A DNA stretch of 64,000 nt from Flavobacteriales bacterium (lineage in GTDB: Bacteria > Bacteroidota > Bacteroidia > Flavobacteriales_D > Sanyastnellaceae), in NCBI GenBank assembly GCA_018402085.1, contig JAGYJM010000002.1, forward strand, positions 1,798,001 to 1,862,000, read 5' to 3'. Below, piece by piece: positions 1-6,652 of this stretch. Below the pieces are notes generated by a model that was given only the letters and a program-made list of their open reading frames with translations, was not told where the DNA came from and made no database searches. Position numbers and translations under genes: made by a program. Position 1 is the stretch's first letter; each line of letters starts with the position of its first letter.

Positions 1-2
1 CA

Positions 3-440
3 GGACTCAAACGCGCGTTGCTTTATGCACAGGCTGCACGTGCAGCTTATATCAGTACGGCCTCATACATGGCTTCCGGCGTGATGCAGGCCGCGTCGGC
101 AGAGGTTTCAGAAGAAGATGCTGTCAGTGGCGCAGTTGTCGGCGGATTGGGAGTGGCCTACGAAGAACTAGGAGACCAGGCAGGTGATTTCGCCAAGAAG
201 TCATTCCAGCAGGCTCAGGCACGATTTAAGGCCACGGCACAAGCGCGCGACTTCGCTGTAATGCTTACTGAGCAAGACAAAGAAAACAAGCTCGCCAAGG
301 TTAGCAAAGCAAACGGTGAAATTCAGGCAACCGTTAATCTCGGCAAAGAGAAAGATCCGAAATATGCAATTGACGAGGTAACCGGACGCATCTTCGTCGA
401 TGCCAACGGTAAGGTTGTCTGCTACGAACTGACGAAATAA
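3..440 (+). CDS. C-terminal part of an unknown protein (5' end outside window)
   Basis: The reading frame is open to the left edge (codons from base 3) and stops with TAA at 438-440, so only the last ~145 residues are present. The fragment begins with an Ala/Tyr-rich, mildly hydrophobic stretch, continues with a charged, Gln/Ala/Lys-rich segment of probable helical character, and ends in a short tail with one Cys near the C terminus. A TTG at 18 could be read as a start, but the frame is open upstream of it, so it is more likely internal. A hairpin terminator follows within 25 bp, which makes this the last gene of its transcript. I do not recognise a family. Confidence 0.45.
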   Translation, partial: GLKRALLYAQAARAAYISTASYMASGVMQAASAEVSEEDAVSGAVVGGLGVAYEELGDQAGDFAKKSFQQAQARFKATAQARDFAVMLTEQDKENKLAKVSKANGEIQATVNLGKEKDPKYAIDEVTGRIFVDANGKVVCYELTK

Positions 441-460
441 AAACAGAAATCACTTAGAAA

Positions 461-487
461 AAGGGTGCCGCAAGGTGCCCTTTTTTA
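461..487 (+). terminator. Rho-independent terminator
   Basis: An 8-bp stem (462-469 with 474-481, two G-U pairs in the RNA) closes a GCAA tetraloop and runs into six T. The G-U pairs work only in the rightward transcript, so it serves the partial gene ending at 440. Confidence 0.7.
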
Positions 488-509
488 TTATCAGCATTTC
501 GATCTGATT

Positions 510-1484
510 CTATCTTCCAAAAAGGTACATCACGCCGATTTGTCCGGCTATAATCACACTTGAAATTCTGACTTGATCGTTCTGAACGAGCGGCGACATC
601 GGTGCTGCGCCGCGCAAGTCTGCATTGATCCACCATCTGCGATCCATTTGCCAGCGGGCGCCCGCACTGACCCAGGGCGTGAACAGCAGCGAACGATAGC
701 TTAGAGACTGGCTTGATTCAACGAGGTAATCGTTGCCAAGATCAGGCAGAAAAATGAAGTCAGGAATCTCTCCTTGCAGATGAATGCGCAGATCAACTCC
801 TGCGCAAAAGCGCAGGATGGTTTTTCGTGATACTTCGCGCTCAATTCCTACGCCCACAGGAATGCGAAGCCATGAACTCCGATAAGGGTCGTCGAAGATA
901 GTCGTAGAAAGGGTATCTGTTTCTGATCCGATATCAAATCTGAACAACAGGATCTGATCCAGGGCGTCATCTTCAAAGCTGGCAAAAGTGAAGAGGCTGT
1001 CATCGATAGTGTTGGGGTCAAATGCGAGGTTCTTGCCATTGAGATAATCTATACCCGCTCCGGAAGTGACAAACCACCCTTTTTTCCCAATCTTACGCTC
1101 ACCGTAAATCTCGAAACCTACACCACTGCCGAGCCTACTGTCAGCGCCGAGGTAAGCGTTCAAGCTGCTGAAAGCACCCTCGGTTGAAGTGGATATCTCA
1201 TCAAAAGGGAGATAGCCGGTGGCTCTGAATCCCGCACGGAACTCACCGAGGCGCATCCTTTTCTTCAGCCGCTCAGTGGGCTCAAGCCGTTCTCCCGGAA
1301 TACCGAGGGTGTCATATACCACCTCTCTTTCAACGATAAGTTTCTTGCCGCCAATAATGATGGTGTCAGCGCATAAAGTCACGCCGGCACTCGCACCAGG
1401 CGAAGCTATCATTGTCAATAAAAAGAGCAGTGCACAGAGGTGACTGCTCTTTGTTATCATATGTTTATAAATGTCAGCATTCAT
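510..1484 (-). CDS. Putative outer-membrane beta-barrel protein of the ECF sigma operon
   Basis: 324 residues. A hydrophobic signal segment (about residues 14-34, ending in an Ala-x-Ala type site) is followed by a mature chain with alternating hydrophobic/polar strands, many Gly and aromatic residues (for example GVGFEIYGERKIGKKGW) and a C terminus ending MYLFGR, all typical of a Bacteroidota outer-membrane barrel. It is the last gene of a three-gene leftward cluster behind an ECF sigma factor and a membrane-bound anti-sigma-like protein, 30 bp after the latter. Such trios usually respond to envelope conditions; a role as target or sensor of the sigma circuit is inferred. The start could be the first Met or the Met nine codons on (MITKSSHLC), which gives a more compact signal peptide. 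Confidence 0.6.
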   Translation of the reverse strand: MNADIYKHMITKSSHLCALLFLLTMIASPGASAGVTLCADTIIIGGKKLIVEREVVYDTLGIPGERLEPTERLKKRMRLGEFRAGFRATGYLPFDEISTSTEGAFSSLNAYLGADSRLGSGVGFEIYGERKIGKKGWFVTSGAGIDYLNGKNLAFDPNTIDDSLFTFASFEDDALDQILLFRFDIGSETDTLSTTIFDDPYRSSWLRIPVGVGIEREVSRKTILRFCAGVDLRIHLQGEIPDFIFLPDLGNDYLVESSQSLSYRSLLFTPWVSAGARWQMDRRWWINADLRGAAPMSPLVQNDQVRISSVIIAGQIGVMYLFGR

Positions 1485-1514
1485 CGGGAGTCGTCCGCAA
1501 CGGACGAAGATAGG

Positions 1515-2237
1515 CTAATCTTCTTTTTCAACGCTGACCTTCACAGGAAGCGTGAGGAAGATGGTTTCCTGATCTGACTGAAGGTCTTGCACCAGCTTAC
1601 TCAGGTCAGGCTGTGCTGCACGCTGCAACCAGTCGTTCGGAAGCTGACGTGCTTCCAATCGCTCGACCTTATCTGTTTCAACAACAGAGGTTTCCAATGT
1701 TTCCTCTTCTGCTTTTTTGTCGGTAGACGTTGAAGGGGCGTCCGGACAAATTGAATGGGGTGCTTCTTCACCGCTTGCCAATGTCACAACTTCTTTCTCC
1801 GAAGTCGACAATGTCTGTGGTGTACTGCCTTTCGGATTGGTTTTCGCGGAATTCGCGATTGAAGTTTCAGGTGTTTTCGCTGTCTTGACAGCGTTCGAAG
1901 CAACGCTCGCTACGGCTGTTTCCTGCAGCTCTTCAGTCAGGGTATTCATCGCCGCTGTCTTGCGTTCTACCGAGATGTCAAAGGCGTCTTCACCCGCTGC
2001 CGCGATGGCATTGGCCGGCATCTGGTCTGAGCCTGACACCAGGGCGAGCGCGATGGTTCCGGATACCAGCAGTGCAGCGTAATACACATTCATACGGTAC
2101 CAGCTAAAGCGCAGAAAGCTGTTTCCGCCCATTTTACTCCGGATGGCTGCATATGTCCCGGCAGGTGGTGCAGCTTCAAAATCTTGCAGCTCCTGTCGGA
2201 CATGTTCAAAGAAAGGATCGTCGTGCCGCTTCATCAT
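1515..2237 (-). CDS. Membrane-anchored anti-sigma-like protein
   Basis: 240 residues with one clear membrane helix at about 48-68 (YYAALLVSGTIALALVSG). The N-terminal ~45 residues are cytoplasmic by topology and contain the FFEHVRQELQDFEAAPP segment typical of Bacteroidota proteins encoded after ECF sigma factors. The part after the helix is Ser/Thr/Glu-rich, low in complexity and probably periplasmic. It starts 3 bp after the sigma factor stop, so the two are likely translationally coupled. No zinc-binding HxxxCxxC anti-sigma motif is visible, so the anti-sigma role rests on position and topology only. Confidence 0.6.
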   Translation of the reverse strand: MMKRHDDPFFEHVRQELQDFEAAPPAGTYAAIRSKMGGNSFLRFSWYRMNVYYAALLVSGTIALALVSGSDQMPANAIAAAGEDAFDISVERKTAAMNTLTEELQETAVASVASNAVKTAKTPETSIANSAKTNPKGSTPQTLSTSEKEVVTLASGEEAPHSICPDAPSTSTDKKAEEETLETSVVETDKVERLEARQLPNDWLQRAAQPDLSKLVQDLQSDQETIFLTLPVKVSVEKED

Positions 2238-2240
2238 TCC

Positions 2241-2786
2241 TCACAAATTTATCTTGCTCATTTCCTGCAACTCGCGCTGCAGATATTTTTTCGCTCGTGA
2301 CAACTGGCTTTTCGAAGTGTTGATGTCGATATCCAGTGCCTCGGCAATTTCTTTGTGTTTATAACCTTCAACCACATACATGTTGAAGACCATTTTGTAG
2401 CCTGCCGGCAAGCGGCTTATGGCTTCCATCAGTTCACCTTGCGTAAACTCTGCAGTCTGATCAGGACCGAGTTGTCCGCTCAGGTCGTGTGCTTCATCCA
2501 CATCGTCGTGGTATGCGTGCTTCAGGTTTTTCCGATAATGCGTGATCGCTGTATTGATCATAATTCTACGGATCCAACCTTCGAACGAACGGTCTTGAGA
2601 GTATGTGTGGATGTTCTTGTAAATCTTCACAAAGCCCTCTTGCAAGACATCTTCAGCATCAAACTGGTTGCGTGTGTACCTCAGGCAAATGCCGTAAAGC
2701 ATTGCTGCATACTTCTTGTACAAGGCGTCTTGGTACTTACGCTTGTTCTTTTTACACCCATCTATGACCTCGCGCAGATCGCTCAT
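2241..2786 (-). CDS. RNA polymerase ECF-type sigma-70 factor
   Basis: 181 residues from the chosen start, MSDLREVIDG; the frame is open 16 codons further up, but that extension is basic, lacks family similarity and runs toward the repeat array. Region 2 spans about residues 21-85 (YKKYAAMLYGICLRYT, then DAEDVLQEGFVKIYK and SFEGWIRRIMINTA). Region 4 spans about 128-178 (LPAGYKMVFNMYVVEGYKHKEIA, then SKSQLSRAKKYL, the -35 recognition helix). No ECF accessory domain follows. The order sigma, single-pass membrane protein, outer-membrane protein is a common Bacteroidota envelope-signalling arrangement. A dense heptamer repeat begins only 55 bp upstream of the start codon, so the promoter must lie within or against it. 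Confidence 0.9.
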   Translation of the reverse strand: MSDLREVIDGCKKNKRKYQDALYKKYAAMLYGICLRYTRNQFDAEDVLQEGFVKIYKNIHTYSQDRSFEGWIRRIMINTAITHYRKNLKHAYHDDVDEAHDLSGQLGPDQTAEFTQGELMEAISRLPAGYKMVFNMYVVEGYKHKEIAEALDIDINTSKSQLSRAKKYLQRELQEMSKINL

Positions 2787-2808
2787 TCGTCTCAATTCTC
2801 TCTTAAGA

Positions 2809-2816
2809 CCAAGATA
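2809..2816 (-). promoter_or_regulatory. Candidate -7 element for the sigma operon
   Basis: On the minus strand this reads TATCTTGG, seven of eight matches to the Bacteroidota -7 consensus TAnnTTTG, 23 bp before the sigma start codon. The matching -33 position (about 2837-2840) has no TTTG, so support is weak. It would abut the heptamer array. Confidence 0.2.
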
Positions 2817-2841
2817 GTAAGGAAAGGGTTGCACATAGATA

Positions 2842-3229
2842 GATCGGGGATCGGGGATCGAGGATCGGGGATCGAGGATCGGGGATCGGGGATCGGGGAT
2901 CGAGGATCGGGGATCGGGGATCGGGGATCGAGGATCGGGGATCGGGGATCGGGGATCGGGGATCGGGGATCAGGGATCGGGGATCAGGGATCGAGGATCG
3001 GGGATCGGGGATCGAGGATCAGGGATCAGGGATCAGGGATCGGGGATCGGGGATCAGGGATCGAGGATCAGGGATCGGGGATCGGGGATCGAGGATCAGG
3101 GATCGAGGATCAGGGATCGGGGATCAGGGGGCGGGGATCGGGGATCGAGGATCAGGGATCGGGGATCGGGGATCGGGGATCGGGGATCGGGGATCGGGGA
3201 TCGAGGATCGGGGATCGGGGATCGGGGAT
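2842..3229 (+). repeat. GGGGATC heptamer tandem array, left part
   Basis: About 55 tandem copies of a 7-bp unit, mostly GGGGATC with GAGGATC and AGGGATC variants and one disrupted stretch near 3127. Every intact unit holds a GATC site, and the plus strand has G-runs every 7 bases. Read as protein it gives only RGSGIGD-type low complexity, so it is not coding. The array continues on the other side of the IS element at 4553, so one original array of about 0.7 kb was split. It lies directly upstream of the ECF sigma gene. Confidence 0.95.
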
Positions 3230-3254
3230 TGACCCGTCCTAAAAAAAGTTGACA
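3230..3254. repeat. IS left terminal inverted repeat
   Basis: Begins TGACCCGTCCT and continues to GTTGACA; pairs with the reverse complement of 4528-4552 at 21 of 25 positions. It lies downstream of the orfB stop. Confidence 0.85.
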
Positions 3255-3274
3255 GTATTAGAACTAAAGTACTG

Positions 3275-4120
3275 TTATAGGTTTACAAGTTGAAGGTTGT
3301 CCTGTTGTTGGTTGTCAAGCAGGAAGTGTATCTGATTTGGAGTTTCCATGTTCAAGCTGAGGTGAGGTCGCAGTGCATTGTACTTAGATACCGCTACTTT
3401 AACAGCTTTTCGAGTATCCTCAAGGTCTTTCAGGACTTGCGTTTCGAGGAACTCACCTTTGACGATACCATTGATTCTTTCAGCGATAGGGTTGTCAAGA
3501 GGTTGGTACTGCTGAGCCATTGAGATGCGTGCTCCATTCTCGGTTAGCATAGTGGTATACTCATCTGAACAGTACTGTGAGCCGCGATCGGAGTGATGGA
3601 TGAGTCCATGTGTGTCACGGGCTCCCTTCAGTGCCATTCGTAAAGCGCTGATACAGCCTGCACGCCCCAGGTCATCGGCTAGATGATAGCCAACGATACG
3701 TCTGGAAAAAGCATCGGTGATTAACGACAAGTACTTGAAGCCGGCCTCAGTGCGTACGTAGGTAATGTCACTCACCCAGAGCTGTTCAGGACCTGTTGGC
3801 TCAAAGCCCTTCGTAAGATTATCGTACCGATTAAACCACTTGTAACTATGGGTGGTACGCATCTTATTTCGTCGCTGTTTGATCAGTAGTCCGTTGTCTC
3901 TAAGGATACTGAAGAAGCGGTCTCGTCCGATTTTTAAGCCGTTGGCTTCCATATCTGATTTGGTCATGTGATACAACTTTCTGCCACCAAGACGCGGTAG
4001 TTTACCTCTGATTTCGTGAACTAGAGCGAGTACTACATCTTCTTGCAGCATCTTTTTCTCCTGCTGTTTGCAGGCTTTGTAGTGAGCTTGTCTGGTTACA
4101 CCAAGCAACCTGCAAGTCAC
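3275..4120 (-). CDS. IS3-family transposase OrfB (DDE integrase domain)
   Basis: 281 residues from a GTG at 4120; the same frame is open back to 4177, where a -1 frameshift from orfA would enter it, so the natural product is probably an OrfAB fusion of about 410 residues. The N-terminal part (TCRLLGVTRQAHYKA) is an IS3-type HTH_21 segment. The integrase core shows all three acidic residues: Asp in LWVSDITYV, Asp in HHSDRGSQY, and Glu in NPIAERINGIVKGE. The C terminus has the usual YNALRPHLSLNMETP segment. No truncation is visible. Confidence 0.92.
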   Translation of the reverse strand: MTCRLLGVTRQAHYKACKQQEKKMLQEDVVLALVHEIRGKLPRLGGRKLYHMTKSDMEANGLKIGRDRFFSILRDNGLLIKQRRNKMRTTHSYKWFNRYDNLTKGFEPTGPEQLWVSDITYVRTEAGFKYLSLITDAFSRRIVGYHLADDLGRAGCISALRMALKGARDTHGLIHHSDRGSQYCSDEYTTMLTENGARISMAQQYQPLDNPIAERINGIVKGEFLETQVLKDLEDTRKAVKVAVSKYNALRPHLSLNMETPNQIHFLLDNQQQDNLQLVNL

Positions 4121-4149
4121 CCCCAGAGAAGTGCTTGCATACCTGATCT

Positions 4150-4512
4150 TTACTTGTCTGATGGCTTGGTGGAGGACTTTTTTCGGATCTTGATTTTCAT
4201 CTGATCCTCAGCGATATCAATGATCTGGTTCAGCCCGTAGTTCCGGATTTGCTCCAGTTTCAGCTGCTCTTCGAGCGCTTTAATACGGGCTTTCAGAACT
4301 TCCGGATCTTCGTCTTTACTTGATTGTGACATGGGGCGTAAGGGTTCGCTATACCCAAATTTACGCATCCATCGCTGGATCGTAACATGGCCGCCGATGT
4401 TAAAGTGCTTTCGTGCTTCTTCGATGTTCATCTGCCCGCTGGCTACTAGATCACACACCTGTTGTTTCAAGGCGTCGGCATACCGTGGTGATGGTTGATA
4501 GGAATTTGACAT
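4150..4512 (-). CDS. IS3-family transposase OrfA (helix-turn-helix)
   Basis: 120 residues starting MSNSYQPSPRYAD at 4512. A TTG further up at 4533 is in frame but lies inside the terminal inverted repeat. An HTH_Tnp_1-type DNA-binding region (ALKQQVCDLVASGQMNIEEARKHF, continuing VTIQRWMRKFG) is followed by a leucine-rich coiled coil (about residues 70-105, ALEEQLKLEQIRNYGLNQI) for multimerisation. Its last codons contain the A_AAA_AAG slippery heptamer. OrfA alone usually acts as a regulator; fused to OrfB it is the transposase. Confidence 0.9.
   Translation of the reverse strand: MSNSYQPSPRYADALKQQVCDLVASGQMNIEEARKHFNIGGHVTIQRWMRKFGYSEPLRPMSQSSKDEDPEVLKARIKALEEQLKLEQIRNYGLNQIIDIAEDQMKIKIRKKSSTKPSDK
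4177..4183 (-). promoter_or_regulatory. Programmed -1 ribosomal frameshift site
   Basis: The minus strand reads A AAA AAG with AAA and AAG as zero-frame orfA codons, the canonical X XXY YYZ heptamer. Slipping back one base continues at base 4177 into a frame open through orfB, with no stop before the OrfB GTG codon at 4120. The frame arithmetic fits exactly (57 bases between 4177 and 4120). Confidence 0.8.
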
Positions 4513-4527
4513 TGTGGTTGATTTTTG

Positions 4528-4552
4528 TGTCAACCTATTTCAGGACGGGACA
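4528..4552. repeat. IS right terminal inverted repeat
   Basis: Ends with AGGACGGGACA on the plus strand; its reverse complement matches the left end at 21 of 25 positions. It lies upstream of orfA and probably contains the transposase promoter region. Confidence 0.85.
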
Positions 4553-4869
4553 GATCGAGGATCGGGGATCGGGGATCGGGGATCGGGGATCGAGGATCGG
4601 GGATCGGGGATCGGGGATCGAGGATCGGGGATCGAGGATCGGGGATCGGGGATCAGGGGCGGGGATCGGGGATCGAGGATCGGGGATCGGGGATCGGGGA
4701 TCGGGGATCAGGGATCGGGGATCGAGGATCGGGGATCGGGGATCGGGGATCGAGGATCGGGGATCGAGGATCGGGGATCGGGGATCGGGGATCGGGGATC
4801 GGGGATCGAGGATCGGGGATCGGGGATCGGGGGCGGGGGTTGGGGGTCGGGGGTCGGGGATCATGGATG
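4553..4869 (+). repeat. GGGGATC heptamer tandem array, right part
   Basis: About 40-45 copies of the 7-bp unit in the same orientation and with the same variants as 2842-3229, degrading at the right end into GGGGGTC/GGGGTTG and ending near GGATCATGGATGG. A short CAAACC/CAAACT run follows at about 4884-4914. Not coding in either strand despite long stop-free frames. Confidence 0.95.
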
Positions 4870-4974
4870 GCAGGAGTTAGAATTCAAACCCAAACCCAAA
4901 CTCAAACTCAAACTGCTCTGAGGGAGGCTATACTGCTGCACAGGTTGCAGGTCGGAGGTTGGGTTTCACCGACG

Positions 4975-4994
4975 CATCCGGCGCTTTTGCGCCG
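4975..4994 (+). repeat. ATCC + GCGC hairpin element, intergenic copy
   Basis: ATCC followed by a 6-bp stem CGGCGC/GCGCCG around TTTT, then GAG and seven A. It is one of eight copies noted in this window (also 11170, 13944, 18989, 32110, 47135, 50517, 52581). The A-run follows the hairpin, so it is not a rightward terminator. Apart from this, 4870-5061 holds nothing I can identify. Confidence 0.6.
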
Positions 4995-5061
4995 AGAAAA
5001 AAACTTCAATAAGGGCGCGAACTCACCTGTAAGGGAGGCCGCAAAAAACCTTGGGTTTGAA

Positions 5062-6072
5062 TTAACCGATGAAATCTTGCTTCTCCATCTTCAGCCAGCT
5101 CAGGGCAGCGTTGCAAAAAATGTCTTCGACCGTTGACTCAGGGAGCCCCATTTCAGTGATGAACTGTCCGATTTCGAGGTCTCCAAGTGGGAATGGGTAA
5201 TCGGTTCCGAGGCTGACCTTTTCACTTCCCACCATATCGAGCACGTACTGCAGCATCTTTTCATCATGCGTGATGCTGTCTACCCAGAACTTGCCGAGGT
5301 ACTCTCTCGGATTGACCGGGTTATCGATCGCGACGAGATCGGGGCGGCAGTTAAAGCCGTGTTCAATACGACCAATGGTCGCCAGGAAGGAGCCGCTTGC
5401 ATGCGAGAAATTCCAACGCAGGTTGGGAAGTTTCTCAAGTACGCCACTGAAAATGAGTGAGCAAATCGCGCGTGATGTTTCTGCAGGCATACCAACGAGC
5501 CACGGGAGCCAGTATTTTTCCATTTCCGGCTTGCCCATCATGTTCCATGGGTGCACCATGATACATAGGTCAAGATCTTGACAAGCTTCGAAGATTGGGT
5601 AGAACTCCGGCTCGGAAAGATTTCTGCCCTCGATGTTACTACCGATCTGTATGCCTTTGAGTCCGATCTCCTTGCAGCGCTCCAGCTCTTGAATAGACTT
5701 GCCTGCGTCTTGCATCGGTAAAGTACCCAGCCCCACATAATTCTTTGGGTATTTAGCTACCAGATTTGCGAGGTCGTCGTTCAGGAAGCGTGCGACTTTG
5801 AGTCCGTCTTCCGGCTTTGCCCAATAGGAGAACATCACCGGAATGGTGCAGACCACTTGCACCTGGGTGTCAAATCGTTCGTAGTCTTCAATGCGCAGTT
5901 CGGGATCCCAGCAATTCGACTTGATTTCCCTGAAGAACCTATCGCCTTGCATCATTCGGGCATAACCTTCGCGATGGTGTTCAAGGTGAATGAAATCGCC
6001 ATACCCAAATTCATTTGCCCAGCGAGGTAGTTCTTTTGGTAAAATATGGGTGTGCATATCGATCTTCAGCAT
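5062..6072 (-). CDS. acmsd: 2-amino-3-carboxymuconate-6-semialdehyde decarboxylase (ACMSD-like amidohydrolase)
   Basis: 336 residues, the usual ACMSD length. The enzyme decarboxylates aminocarboxymuconate semialdehyde in the kynurenine or 2-nitrobenzoate routes, diverting carbon from quinolinate. The metal-dependent amidohydrolase set is complete: His7 and His9 (MHTH), His174 (IMVHPW), catalytic-type His224 (FSHASGS) and Asp291 (GTDYPFPLGD); positions agree almost exactly with the animal enzyme. Trp188/Trp191 (YWLPWL) match the substrate-pocket Trp segment. No other kynurenine-pathway gene is adjacent, and a terminator at 6168-6201 separates it from the upstream aldehyde dehydrogenase, so it is probably its own transcript. 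That dehydrogenase could in principle act on the product, but this is only a positional suggestion. Confidence 0.88.
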   Translation of the reverse strand: MLKIDMHTHILPKELPRWANEFGYGDFIHLEHHREGYARMMQGDRFFREIKSNCWDPELRIEDYERFDTQVQVVCTIPVMFSYWAKPEDGLKVARFLNDDLANLVAKYPKNYVGLGTLPMQDAGKSIQELERCKEIGLKGIQIGSNIEGRNLSEPEFYPIFEACQDLDLCIMVHPWNMMGKPEMEKYWLPWLVGMPAETSRAICSLIFSGVLEKLPNLRWNFSHASGSFLATIGRIEHGFNCRPDLVAIDNPVNPREYLGKFWVDSITHDEKMLQYVLDMVGSEKVSLGTDYPFPLGDLEIGQFITEMGLPESTVEDIFCNAALSWLKMEKQDFIG

Positions 6073-6167
6073 AGCGCGACGTTTTTGGCTCGCACGAAAA
6101 TAGGAATTCCAAATTTGTAGGCGGCGCGCCCCTTGTGATAGACTCTAAGACCTTGATAATGTGCAAC

Positions 6168-6201
6168 TAAAAAAACCACCCCGACGTCTCGGAGTGGTTT
6201 C
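6168..6201 (-). terminator. Terminator of the aldehyde dehydrogenase/DUF779 operon
   Basis: A stem of about 11-12 bp, AACCAC...CCGA paired with TCGG...GTGGTT, runs leftward into a T-run (A-run 6169-6175 on the plus strand). It ends the leftward DUF779 transcript before the ACMSD gene. Confidence 0.75.
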
Positions 6202-6264
6202 TGCATTGGAAGTGAACCATATTCCCATTCAATCGCCAGAATGCGAAGCAGGGTGAGGTTGCCT

Positions 6265-6639
6265 TTATTCGTGGCCGTAGCGAATAGGTTGCAGATCGTG
6301 TTGTTCCTCTTCTGTAAAGAGTCTGGATTTGATTACAAACCTGATGCCCATCGGAATCTCCAGGGAGAAACTGGATCCGCGTCCTTTGGTGATGTCAACG
6401 GTCAGCATGGTATGCTTCCAGTATTCAAACTGGTCTTTTGACATCCAGAAGTCGCAGCCGTGTATGTTGCCCAGCCAGACATCGTTTTCATTGATCATGA
6501 AATCGTCTTCAGGGTAACACATGGGCGAAGATCCGTCGCAACAGCCGCCGCTCTGGTGAAAGATGAGCGGACCATTGCGTTCTCTCAGTTCATCGATGAC
6601 CGCGGTAGCGGCATCCGTTACATTCACGCGTTGTATCAT
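6265..6639 (-). CDS. DUF779 family protein
   Basis: 124 residues. The diagnostic segment HQSGGCCDGSSPMC near residue 28 and the following IHGCDFWM and VDITKGRGSSFSLE segments match the DUF779 family, small soluble proteins typically encoded beside ExaC/AldB-type aldehyde dehydrogenases. The conserved Cys residues suggest metal binding or a thiol role, but no function is established. It starts 13 bp after the dehydrogenase stop and is almost certainly co-transcribed with it; the terminator at 6168-6201 closes the pair. Confidence 0.88.
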   Translation of the reverse strand: MIQRVNVTDAATAVIDELRERNGPLIFHQSGGCCDGSSPMCYPEDDFMINENDVWLGNIHGCDFWMSKDQFEYWKHTMLTVDITKGRGSSFSLEIPMGIRFVIKSRLFTEEEQHDLQPIRYGHE

Positions 6640-6652
6640 TCTCTTATTCGAC

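Larger units (their letters stand above)
3230..4552 (-). mobile_element. IS3-family insertion sequence inserted in the heptamer array
   Basis: 1323 bp with imperfect terminal inverted repeats of about 25 bp (3230-3254 and 4528-4552; 21 of 25 positions match), both beginning TG and sharing CCCGTCCT and GTTGACA. Flanking bases 3227-3229 and 4553-4555 are both GAT, consistent with a 3-bp target duplication, although in this GATC-rich array the match could be partly chance. It carries orfA and orfB on the minus strand with a -1 frameshift site between them, the standard IS3 arrangement. Both frames are intact, so the copy looks functional. Confidence 0.9.

Noticed and set aside
2842-3229. CRISPR array
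   Set aside because: Units are 7 bp, contiguous and without spacers, and no cas genes are near.
2842-4869. Long stop-free frames in the heptamer arrays on both strands (RGSGIGD- or DPRSPI-type repeats)
   Set aside because: A 7-bp unit read in any frame gives a 7-residue repeat without stops. There is no start context, no signal and no homology, and the frames break at the IS ends.
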